A stretch of 64,000 nucleotides of DNA from BP-133 sp040756995 (GTDB lineage: Bacteria; Actinomycetota; Acidimicrobiia; IMCC26256; BP-133), in assembly GCA_040756995.1 (NCBI GenBank), contig JBFLYK010000025.1, forward strand, positions 1-64,000, given 5' to 3'. This document shows positions 25,137-32,187 of this stretch, in pieces. Below the pieces are notes generated by a model that had not been told where the DNA came from, searched no databases, and saw nothing but the letters and a program-made list of their open reading frames with translations. The stretch's first letter is position 1. Every line of letters begins with the position of its first letter. The position numbers and the translations under genes are program-made.

Positions 25137-26204
25137 CTATCGACGTCGCTTCTTGGGCCGCGGTTGGGAACCCGACGGTTGGGCCCGGCCCAGCCCTCCG
25201 TCGCCCGGCCGCCCCCCGCCGCCGGCCGCCGGTGGCCGCTTCGGTGTCGACTGGCCGTCTCCGTTCCCGCCCGATTGCCCGCCGCCCCGGCTGGCCTCCC
25301 GGGCCTGGCCGAGGGCCCGCTTGAAACGCCCTTCCGCCGGCGGCTCGGGCTTGTTGGTCTTGGACTTGCCGGCGTCAGGCTTGCCGCTGGGCTTGGGCGC
25401 CGAACCGGTCGCCGGCACGGCGCCCGCGGCCGGAGCCGGCGGAGCGGGCATCGTCCGGAAGATCAGGGCCTGCTGGCCGATCTGCCAGGCGTTGCTCACG
25501 AGGAAGTACAGAACGACACCGCTGGGGAGCGAGTAGGAGATGAAGGCGAACATGGCCGGGAAGATCTTGCCCATGATCGCCATCTGGGGATTCGCCTGAG
25601 TCGTCTGGCGGGACTGGGTCTGCTTGAACTGCAGATAGCCGGTGACGACCACCAGCGCGATCAGCAGGAAGTAGGGCAGGGCGTCGGTGAAGCCGCCGCT
25701 GATCTGCGAGGCGGCCTCGCCGAGGTCCATCCCCAGGAACTTCAAGCCCCGGGGAAAACCCGGGGTGGAGCCGCAGGCGCCCGGCTCCAGCAGCATCCCC
25801 GAGTCCCCGTTCCGGCAGAACGCCTCGTACAGGTTGGACTCCGTGGGGAGCCGCTTGTGGGGGTGGCTCAGCACCTGGAACAGGGCGAAGAAGACCGGCA
25901 TCTGCAACAGGAGAGGCAGACAACCCGCCATCGGGTTGATCTTGTTCTCCTTGTAGAACTTCATGATCTCTTCGTTGAGCTTCTGCCGGTCGTTCTTGTA
26001 CTGCGCCTGCAGCCGTTTGATCTCCGGTTGCACCTGCTGCATCTTCTGCATCGACCGGGCCTGCTTGGCCGTCAGCGGGAACAGCGCCAACCGGACCAGC
26101 ACGGTGAGGCCGATGATGGCGAAGCCGTAGTTCGGGATGACCGAGTACAGGAAGGCGAGGATGGCGCCCATCCCGTCGACCAGGTTGTTCCACAACGCGC
26201 TCAC
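25137..26204 (-). CDS. yidC: Membrane protein insertase YidC
   Basis: 355 aa. The Oxa1/YidC core is recognisable: FAIIGLTVLVRLALFPLTAK, QPEIKRLQAQYKNDRQKLNEE, NPMAGCLPLLLQMPVFFALFQV and LPSGVVLYFLVSN, with the conserved membrane Arg in VRLALF. No large periplasmic domain, as usual for Gram-positive types. The C-terminal tail of about 100 residues is disordered and rich in Pro, Gly, Lys and Arg, ending PKKRRR, suited to ribosome binding. GTG 26204 overlaps the yidD stop (GTGA). Confidence 0.96.
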   Translation of the reverse strand: MSALWNNLVDGMGAILAFLYSVIPNYGFAIIGLTVLVRLALFPLTAKQARSMQKMQQVQPEIKRLQAQYKNDRQKLNEEIMKFYKENKINPMAGCLPLLLQMPVFFALFQVLSHPHKRLPTESNLYEAFCRNGDSGMLLEPGACGSTPGFPRGLKFLGMDLGEAASQISGGFTDALPYFLLIALVVVTGYLQFKQTQSRQTTQANPQMAIMGKIFPAMFAFISYSLPSGVVLYFLVSNAWQIGQQALIFRTMPAPPAPAAGAVPATGSAPKPSGKPDAGKSKTNKPEPPAEGRFKRALGQAREASRGGGQSGGNGDGQSTPKRPPAAGGGGRPGDGGLGRAQPSGSQPRPKKRRR

Positions 26205-26443
26205 GTCGGACTGCTCTCTCTAAAAGGAACGGGGTCGTAGCCGTAACCGCCCCAGGGATGGCAACGGCAGACGCGGCGGAGGGTGAGCCACGAGCCCCGC
26301 ACGGCACCGTGCGTCTCGAGGGCCTCCAGGCCGTAGGCCGAGCAGGAGGGGATGTAACGGCAGGTCGGGAGGCCGGGGCGGACCTGCCGCACCCAGCGGT
26401 AGAGGCGGACGGCCCCGGCCAGAGTTCGCGCCGCCGGGGTCAC
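26201..26443 (-). CDS. yidD: Membrane protein insertion efficiency factor YidD
   Basis: 80 aa, standard size. Family signature: RTLAGAVRLYRWVRQ, CRYIPSCSAYGLEALETHG, LTLRRVCRCHPWGGYGYDPVP. GTG start overlaps the rnpA stop and its own stop overlaps the yidC start, so the three genes are translationally chained. It assists YidC/Sec insertion. Confidence 0.96.
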   Translation of the reverse strand: MTPAARTLAGAVRLYRWVRQVRPGLPTCRYIPSCSAYGLEALETHGAVRGSWLTLRRVCRCHPWGGYGYDPVPFRESSPT

Positions 26444-26766
26444 GAGCGGCCTGCTGCAGCGAGGAGCTCACCCATCGCGGCGTCGATCTCGGCAAAGGGG
26501 ACGGCCCCCGCGGTCGGGGCGGCGCCGAACAGGTAGGCCCCTCCGGGCAGCAGCTCGGCCCGGTGGGCCAGCGTCGCCGCTCTCAGGCGGCGGCGGACGC
26601 GGTTGCGGACGACGGCCGGGCCGACGCGCTTGCCGACCGCGTAGGCCACACGCGGCGGAACAGATGGATCACCCGGTAGGAAGGTCATCGAAATCGGACC
26701 CCGGCGGCGACGCCGGGCGCCGGCCAGCGCCTCGAACGTCGCCCGGTCCCGGATCCGCCAGATCAG
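26440..26766 (-). CDS. rnpA: Ribonuclease P protein component (start uncertain; frame extends over rpmH)
   Basis: Protein subunit of RNase P. The family core is clear: RDRATFEALAGARRRRRG, VAYAVGKRVGPAVVRNRVRR, and LRAATLAH. The first ATG inside this core (26688) would delete the conserved N-terminal helix. Between there and 26901 the frame holds no ATG, GTG or TTG. Either translation begins at CTG 26766, which overlaps the rpmH stop as CTGA (108 aa, drawn here), or at ATG 26901, 4 nt before the rpmH start, giving 153 aa and swallowing rpmH completely as in Thermus. The 45-residue extension in that case is acidic and Gln/Ser-rich (EENLSAQEAQEDAHARLSG). Confidence 0.9.
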   Translation of the reverse strand: MIWRIRDRATFEALAGARRRRRGPISMTFLPGDPSVPPRVAYAVGKRVGPAVVRNRVRRRLRAATLAHRAELLPGGAYLFGAAPTAGAVPFAEIDAAMGELLAAAGRS

Positions 26767-26897
26767 GCGCTGAGCTTGTGACGGCCCTTGAGCCGCCGGG
26801 CCTTGATCACTGCTCGACCACCCCGCGTCGACATCCGGGCCCGAAAGCCGTGCGTGCGCATCCTCTTGCGCTTCTTGGGCTGAAAGGTTCTCTTCAC
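26763..26897 (-). CDS. rpmH: 50S ribosomal protein L34
   Basis: 44 aa, beginning MKRTFQPKKRKRMRTHGF and ending RRLKGRHKLSA, almost identical to known L34. GTG 26897 is 7 nt after a strong GAGGAG; the same site is only 3 nt from the competing ATG 26901 of the rnpA frame. Divergent from dnaA, the near-universal arrangement at bacterial origins. A -10-like TACACT lies upstream on the minus strand near 26962-26967. Confidence 0.97.
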   Translation of the reverse strand: MKRTFQPKKRKRMRTHGFRARMSTRGGRAVIKARRLKGRHKLSA

Positions 26898-27000
26898 CCA
26901 TGATCTCCTCAAAGAAAGGCCCAGCGGCCGCGACAAGTTCGGCGGGCGACCCGGGCGACCAGGAGTGTAGCTGCCCCCCTGTCGCCACGAACAACGAGGC

Positions 27001-27041
27001 TGGGGACAACCGCTTGAGTGGCCCTCGGGGCGGTGTTAGGT
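27001..27041 (+). promoter_or_regulatory. Putative dnaA promoter with upstream DnaA-box-like site
   Basis: TTGAGT (27014-27019), 16-bp spacer, TTAGGT (27036-27041). Just upstream, TGGGGACAA (27001-27009) reads TTGTCCCCA on the other strand, one mismatch from TTGTCCACA; the same 9-mer occurs in oriC at 28640-28648. The transcript would have a leader of about 110 nt. Confidence 0.4.
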
Positions 27042-27148
27042 TGACGCCTCCGCCTCCTCGCTGGGAGGTGCACTTCCCCGAAGTCCCGACCAGTTCGACG
27101 TTGCGCGACTTCGTGGACGACCTGCACCAGCTCTCCGTCATACCCCTG

Positions 27149-27180
27149 TTGTCCACACCTGTGGATGCCCCTGTGGAAAA
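27149..27180. promoter_or_regulatory. Cluster of three DnaA boxes at the 5' end of dnaA
   Basis: TTGTCCACA (27149-27157, perfect), TGTGGATGC (27160-27168, reverse GCATCCACA, two mismatches) and TGTGGAAAA (27172-27180, reverse TTTTCCACA, fits TTNTCCACA). Spacing is about one DNA turn (11-12 bp). The two possible dnaA GTG starts (27161, 27173) lie inside boxes 2 and 3. Probable autoregulation by DnaA. Confidence 0.65.
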
Positions 27181-28591
27181 ACAACTCGCTCCCGAGGCGG
27201 CCGACGACCTCTGGCAAGCCGTCAGCCGCCTGCTCCGCGCCCAGCTGGGCGACGCGACGTACCGGACGTGGCTGGCCGGCGTCCAGGCCCTCGACCTCCA
27301 CAACGGCGTCCTACGACTATCGGTGCCCCATCAGGTCGCCCGGCAACGGATCGAAACCACGTATGCCGAGGCGATCCGTGACGCGATCCGCCAGGTCACC
27401 GACGTGCCGGTCGACGTCGAGCTGTTCGTCGAAACGGCCCCCCGGGACCCGATCGAAGAGCCGATGCAGGACGCGCTGGCCTTCCTCTCCGGAGCCCGAG
27501 TCACCGACGAGCCGGCGCCGCGCCCTACGCTCGACCCACGAGACGACCGGGTGGGAGCCGCCCTGAATCCGCACTACACCTTCGAGGAGTTCGTGATCGG
27601 GGCGTCCAACCGCTTCGCCCACGCCGCGGCCATGTCGGTGGCGGAGAAGCCGGCGGCGTCCTACAACCCGCTGTTCATCTACGGCGACTCCGGCCTCGGC
27701 AAGACGCATCTGCTGCACGCGGTCGGCCATCACCTGTGCCAGCTCTTCCCCACGAAGCGGGTGCGTTACGTCACCACCGAGATCTTCATGAACGAGTTCG
27801 TGGAGGCCATCCGGACGAACTCCCGGCACGAGTTCAAACGGCGCTACCGCGAGGTCGACCTCCTCCTCGTCGACGACGTGCAGTTCATGCAGAACCACGA
27901 GCGGCTCCAGGAGGAGTTCTTCCACACCTTCGACTCGCTCCATGGCAGCGGCAGCCAGCTGGTCCTATCGTCCGACCGGCCGCCGAAGGACATGGCGACC
28001 CTCGAGGACCGTCTCCGGACCCGCTTCGAATGGGGCCTGCTGACCGACATCCAGCCGCCGGAGTACGAGACCCGGCTGGCGATCCTCCGGCACAAGGCCC
28101 GGGCCCAGGGTTTCACCGACATGCCCGACGAGGTCCTGTCGTTCATCGCCACCCACATCACCGACAACGTGCGGGAGCTCGAGGGCGCCCTCGTCCGGGT
28201 GGCGGCCTACGCCAGCCTCACCCGGGTCTCGGCCACCGAAGACGTCGCCCGCGAGGTCCTGGCCGACAACCTCCGCACCAAATGCTCCCGGGTCATCACT
28301 CCGCAGGTGATCCTGGAGGAGACGGCCAAGATGTTCGGCTGGACGATCGACGACCTCTGCGGCCGCAGCCGGCGGCGGCCTCTCGTGACCGCCCGTCAGA
28401 TCGGCATGTACGTCTTCCGGGAGCTGACGGACTACAGCTACCCCCAGATCGCCCGGGAGTTCGGGGGCCGCGACCACACCACGGTCATGCACGCCGTCGA
28501 GAAGATCACCGACCAGATGGCCGAGCGCCGCCACATCTACGAGCAGGTGTCGGAGCTCATCAACCGCATCAAGTCGGGAGATTCCCCGTGA
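27161..28591 (+). CDS. dnaA: Chromosomal replication initiator protein DnaA
   Basis: 476 aa from GTG 27161 (GTG 27173 also possible; the open frame continues far upstream but with a non-family sequence). Domain I: EAADDLWQAVSRLLRAQLGD...TWLAG. Short variable domain II, then NPHYTFEEFVIGASNRFAHAA. AAA+ domain with Walker A GDSGLGKT, Walker B LLLVDDVQF, and sensor LSSDRPP. Domain IV DNA-binding: RQIGMYVFRELT and GGRDHTTVMHA. The leader of the protein contains DnaA boxes at DNA level. Initiates replication at the adjacent oriC. Confidence 0.97.
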   Translation: MDAPVEKQLAPEAADDLWQAVSRLLRAQLGDATYRTWLAGVQALDLHNGVLRLSVPHQVARQRIETTYAEAIRDAIRQVTDVPVDVELFVETAPRDPIEEPMQDALAFLSGARVTDEPAPRPTLDPRDDRVGAALNPHYTFEEFVIGASNRFAHAAAMSVAEKPAASYNPLFIYGDSGLGKTHLLHAVGHHLCQLFPTKRVRYVTTEIFMNEFVEAIRTNSRHEFKRRYREVDLLLVDDVQFMQNHERLQEEFFHTFDSLHGSGSQLVLSSDRPPKDMATLEDRLRTRFEWGLLTDIQPPEYETRLAILRHKARAQGFTDMPDEVLSFIATHITDNVRELEGALVRVAAYASLTRVSATEDVAREVLADNLRTKCSRVITPQVILEETAKMFGWTIDDLCGRSRRRPLVTARQIGMYVFRELTDYSYPQIAREFGGRDHTTVMHAVEKITDQMAERRHIYEQVSELINRIKSGDSP

Positions 28592-28844
28592 TTCGCGCGG
28601 ACGGCGCGGTAAGTCGCTGTGGAGAACTCTGTGGACGCCTGGGGACAACGAGCAGGACTCTGCGGGTTCCCCGAGGGGCCGCAGACCACACTGTCGTACC
28701 CGGATGCAATTCTGTGGACGGGCGGGGGGCAGAGATTTCCCTTCCCACCGGGCACGATGGGATGTTGTCCACAATCCACAGGGCCACTACTACTACCCAA
28801 GATAGAAATATGAGAGACCTGGAGAAGAAGGCGAGGGAGGGCCA
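28592..28844. other. oriC: Replication origin oriC (dnaA-dnaN intergenic)
   Basis: The 253-bp gap holds several DnaA boxes: TTGTCCACA 28765-28773 (perfect), TGTGGAGAA 28618-28626 (reverse TTCTCCACA), TGTGGACGC 28630-28638, TGTGGACGG 28713-28721, and CAATCCACA 28772-28780, which overlaps the perfect box by two bases. TGGGGACAA (28640-28648) is a further near-box. The stretch 28785-28815 (ACTACTACTACCCAAGATAGAAATATGAGAG) is the most AT-rich part and sits beside the strong box, so it is the likely unwinding element. Genes diverge from here: rpmH group leftwards, dnaN-recF-gyrBA rightwards. Confidence 0.85.
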
Positions 28845-30008
28845 GTGAAGTTCCGCTGCGAGCGTGACGCCCTGAGCGAAGCCATCAGCAGCGCCGGGCG
28901 AGCGGTGGCCTCGCGGTCGGGCGCGCTCCCGATCCTGTCCGGGCTCCTCGTACGGACCGGAGCGGATGAGATCCACCTGGCGGGGTCCGATCTCGAGCTG
29001 ACGATCCGGGTGTCGGCCCCGGCCGAATGTGATGCCGCGGGGGCGGCGGTGCTCCCGGCCCGGCTCTTCGGCGACATCGTCCGCTCCCTTGAGCCCGGCG
29101 CTGTGTCGGTCGACGTCGGGGAGGACGAGGCCCGGATCGAGAGTGGCCGCTCGAAGTTCTCCCTGCGGGTGCTGGCGGCGGAGGACTTCCCCCGCCTTCC
29201 CGAGATCGCCGGCAGTGGCGTCCGCATGGATGCCGCCGCTCTGGCCGAAGCCCTCCGCCAGGTGATTCCCGCCGCCTCACGCGACGACGCCCGCCCGATC
29301 CTCACCGGCGTGCTGCTCGTGGCCGAAGGGTCGGGGCTGCGCCTGGTGGCCACCGACTCCTACCGCCTCGGCGTGCGGGACCTTCCCGGGGAATCGGTCC
29401 TGGCCGCCCACCTGTCGGGCGCGGCCGCCGAGGGGCGGCACGTGCTGGTCCCGGCGAAGGCGCTCGGGGAGTTGCAGCGGCTTCTCGGCTCGGCGGCCCC
29501 ATCGCCCGGGGCTTCGGCCGCGCCGGGGACCGAGAACACCGTCGAGTTGTCGTTCTCCGATCGTGACGCCTGCTTCGACACCGGTCGGGCCCGGGTCAGC
29601 ACCCGGCTGATCGAGGGCCAGTTCCCGAACTACCAGCAACTGATCCCCAGCGGATATCCGAACCGGCTGGTGGTGCCCCGGGAAGCGCTGATCGAAGCCG
29701 TCAAGCGTGTGCGGCTGATCGGCCGGGACCGGGACAACGCTCCCATCCGGCTGACGATGTCGTCCTCCGGCCTCGAGCTGACCACGATCGTGCACGACGT
29801 CGGTGAGGCGAAAGAGGAGCTCGACGCCAAGTACGAGGGCAGCGAGACGACCATCGCCTTCAACCCCGAGTTCCTTCTCGATGGCCTCGGCGCCATCAGC
29901 AGCGAAGAGGTGTCGCTGGAGACGCTCGACACGTCGAAACCGGCCATCGTCCGTTCGGCCGACGGGGGCGATTTCCTCTACCTGCTGATGCCCGTCCGCG
30001 TCTCGTAG
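28845..30008 (+). CDS. dnaN: DNA polymerase III beta subunit (sliding clamp)
   Basis: 387 aa, three-domain clamp fold. GTG 28845 begins MKFRCERDALSEAISSAGRAV. Family segments: ILSGLLVRTGADEIHLAGSD, FPRLPEIAG, RPILTGVLLVAEG, LRLVATDSYRLG, EGQFPNYQQLIP, FNPEFLLDGLGAI, and the C-terminal YLLMPVRV. An extra Ala/Pro-rich loop (SAAPSPGASAAPG) sits in the middle domain. GAGGGAGGGCCA precedes the start. Confidence 0.97.
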   Translation: MKFRCERDALSEAISSAGRAVASRSGALPILSGLLVRTGADEIHLAGSDLELTIRVSAPAECDAAGAAVLPARLFGDIVRSLEPGAVSVDVGEDEARIESGRSKFSLRVLAAEDFPRLPEIAGSGVRMDAAALAEALRQVIPAASRDDARPILTGVLLVAEGSGLRLVATDSYRLGVRDLPGESVLAAHLSGAAAEGRHVLVPAKALGELQRLLGSAAPSPGASAAPGTENTVELSFSDRDACFDTGRARVSTRLIEGQFPNYQQLIPSGYPNRLVVPREALIEAVKRVRLIGRDRDNAPIRLTMSSSGLELTTIVHDVGEAKEELDAKYEGSETTIAFNPEFLLDGLGAISSEEVSLETLDTSKPAIVRSADGGDFLYLLMPVRVS

Positions 30009-30027
30009 GGCCTCGGTCGAGGCCCTG

Positions 30028-31152
30028 ATGCAACTGGCTCACCTCTGGCTGACGGATTTTCGGGGTCACGAATCGTCGGAGGTCGAGGTCGGGCCGGGCA
30101 TCACGGTCTTCGCCGGGGGCAACGCCCAGGGCAAGACCACGGTCCTGGAGGCGGTCGGGTGGCTGGCTCGCATGTCGTCGTTCCGGGGGGCGCCGGATTC
30201 GGCGCTGGTTCGGGTGGGCTGCGAGCGGGCCATCGTGCGGGCCGAGATCGTGCCGGCCAACCGGGGTCCCGACGTCCGCCCCGACCTGATCGAGGCGGAG
30301 ATCGCGACGGCGGGGCGCAACCGGGTGCTGCTCAACCGCAAGCCGCTGCCCCGGGCCCGTGATCTGCTCGGTTCGCTGCGGGTCACGGTCTTCGCCCCCG
30401 ATGACCTGCGGCTGGTGAAGGCGGGTCCGGCCGAGCGGCGCACCGAGCTCGACGATCTGCTGGTGGCACTGTCGCCCCGCTACGACGCCGTGCAGGCCGA
30501 CTACGAGCGGGTCCTCAAGCACCGCAACGCCTGGTTGCGGACGTGGTCGCGGGCCGACGACCCGGCCACACTCGACGTATGGGACGAGCAGCTGGTTCGG
30601 GCGGGGGCGGAACTGGTGCGGGGGCGGCTGAAGCTCCTGGAACGGTTGGCCGCCCCCCTGGGGAAGGCCTACGGCGATGTGGCCGGGGCCCCGGCCGACG
30701 TGGCGGGGACGTACGAGGCGGCGTGGGCCGGTGACCAGCAGCTCGACGAGACCCGGCTGGACGACGTCGCTCCGCTGCTGGCCGAGGCGGTGTCGCGGTC
30801 GCGTTCGGCCGACCTCGAGCGCCGCGTCACCCTGGTCGGCCCCCACCGGGACGACTGGCGGCTGTCGATCGACGGGCTCGACGCCCGGCGGTTCGCCTCC
30901 CAGGGCGAGCAGCGGTCGCTGGCGCTGGCCGTGCGGCTGGCCGGTCATGTCGTGATCACCGACGTCGTCGGCGAACCGCCCGTCCTCCTGCTCGACGACG
31001 TCTTCTCCGAGCTCGACGAGACGCGGGCCACGAACCTCGTCGGCCACCTCCCGATCGCCCAGGCGCTGGTGACCACGGCCGGTGCAGTGCCGCCGGGGCT
31101 GCCGGCGGAGCGGGTCGTGTGGGTGGTCGGCGGGAGGCTCGAAGCGGCATGA
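30028..31152 (+). CDS. recF: DNA replication and repair protein RecF
   Basis: 374 aa SMC-like ATPase loading RecA at gaps. Walker A GGNAQGKTT (about 30-38), LTDFRGHESSEVEVGPG at the N-terminus, signature SQGEQRSLALAVRLA, and Walker B VLLLDDVFSELDETR. Starts 19 bp after dnaN and precedes dciA by 4 bp, an intact dnaN-recF-dciA-gyrBA order. Confidence 0.96.
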   Translation: MQLAHLWLTDFRGHESSEVEVGPGITVFAGGNAQGKTTVLEAVGWLARMSSFRGAPDSALVRVGCERAIVRAEIVPANRGPDVRPDLIEAEIATAGRNRVLLNRKPLPRARDLLGSLRVTVFAPDDLRLVKAGPAERRTELDDLLVALSPRYDAVQADYERVLKHRNAWLRTWSRADDPATLDVWDEQLVRAGAELVRGRLKLLERLAAPLGKAYGDVAGAPADVAGTYEAAWAGDQQLDETRLDDVAPLLAEAVSRSRSADLERRVTLVGPHRDDWRLSIDGLDARRFASQGEQRSLALAVRLAGHVVITDVVGEPPVLLLDDVFSELDETRATNLVGHLPIAQALVTTAGAVPPGLPAERVVWVVGGRLEAA

Positions 31153-31156
31153 CACC

Positions 31157-31504
31157 ATGAGCCCGGAGCGGGGTTGGGAGTTCCAGGAGCGGGCCTGGGA
31201 GCCGCTGAGCCGGCCGCCCCGGCCCCTCGGTGAGGCGCTCTCGGAAGTGGCCGCCGACCTCAAGCTGGACGACCCCGATGACGTGGCGGCGGTGATGGCG
31301 GCGTGGCCCGGGGCGGTGGGCGAGGCGGTGGCCGCCCACGTGAGGCCCCGCCGGCTGCAGGACGGAGTCCTGGTGGTCGAGGTCGACGCCCCGGTGTGGG
31401 CCACTCAGCTCCGTTACCTGGAGGGCGATGTGCTCCGCCGGCTGGGACGCAAGGTCCGCCCCGGAGTGGTGAAGTCGATCCGGCCGGTGGTACGCAGGGG
31501 ATGA
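31157..31504 (+). CDS. dciA: DUF721 / DciA-family protein
   Basis: 115 aa (Rv0004-like). ATG 31157. Contains the DUF721 pattern LGEALSEVAADLKLDDPDDVAAVMAAWPGAVGEAVAAHVRPRRL and DAPVWATQLRYLEGDVLRRL. In bacteria lacking DnaC/DnaI, DciA loads or recruits the DnaB helicase; assignment here rests on family and location in the recF-gyrB interval. Confidence 0.9.
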   Translation: MSPERGWEFQERAWEPLSRPPRPLGEALSEVAADLKLDDPDDVAAVMAAWPGAVGEAVAAHVRPRRLQDGVLVVEVDAPVWATQLRYLEGDVLRRLGRKVRPGVVKSIRPVVRRG

Positions 31505-31522
31505 CCGAGGGGGGGCGACCAC

Positions 31523-31747
31523 ATGGGTTATTCCGTGAGTATCGACCGTGAGGCCTGCATCAGCTCGGGCAACTGCGTGGCGGACTCACCCAACGCCTTC
31601 GACTTCGACGACGACGACATCGCGGTGGTGAAGGACGGCGTGAGCGAGCTGCCCGATGACCGCCTGCTGCGGGTGGCCCGCAACTGTCCGGCGGGGGCCA
31701 TCATCCTCCGTGACGCCGAGGGCAACGAGGTCGATCTGTTCGGCTGA
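31523..31747 (+). CDS. Ferredoxin (3Fe-4S/4Fe-4S single-cluster type)
   Basis: 74 aa. Cysteine pattern C12-x5-C18 (REACISSGNCV) with a distal Cys in NCPAGAI fits the single-cluster ferredoxins that serve cytochromes P450 and similar enzymes; only three cysteines are placed as ligands, so a 3Fe-4S cluster is likely. Acidic stretch DFDDDDIAVV. No P450 in the window. Insertion of a ferredoxin and a Dabb protein between dciA and gyrB is not part of the standard order. Confidence 0.88.
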   Translation: MGYSVSIDREACISSGNCVADSPNAFDFDDDDIAVVKDGVSELPDDRLLRVARNCPAGAIILRDAEGNEVDLFG

Positions 31748-31767
31748 CGGCTGAGGAGGCTGCCAGG

Positions 31768-32091
31768 GTGTTTCGCCACGTCGTGATGTTCACGTTCAAG
31801 GACGGCACCACCGAGGAGCAGAAGGGAGCCGTGCGGGCCGCGCTCCACCGGCTTCCCGATGTGATTCCCGAGATCCGGGCCTACCGCTTCGGCGACGACC
31901 TCGGCCTGCGGGACGACAACTTCGACTTCGCCGTCACGGCCGACTTCGACGACGTCGACAGCTTCCTCGTCTACCGCGACCATCCCGACCACCAGAAGGC
32001 CATCGCCGAGTTCATCGCCCCGATCGTCAAGGCCCGGGCCGCGGTGCAGTTCGAATGGCCGGCCGCGCTGCCCACCGACCTGCCCGGCTAG
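31768..32091 (+). CDS. Dabb (stress-responsive alpha/beta barrel) domain protein
   Basis: 107 aa. Begins FRHVVMFTFKDGTTEEQK and has the dimeric ferredoxin-like barrel pattern ending DHPDHQKAIAEFIAPIV, normal for Dabb proteins. Biochemical role unknown for most members. Starts 20 bp after the ferredoxin gene, probably co-transcribed. Confidence 0.88.
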   Translation: MFRHVVMFTFKDGTTEEQKGAVRAALHRLPDVIPEIRAYRFGDDLGLRDDNFDFAVTADFDDVDSFLVYRDHPDHQKAIAEFIAPIVKARAAVQFEWPAALPTDLPG

Positions 32092-32187
32092 TCGCAGACA
32101 CCTTGGGGCCGGCGACCCCGGGGCAAAGCGCACGAAAGCGCCGGAACGGCATCGTGTGACCGCTCTGGGGGTCCTAGCCTGGTGACC

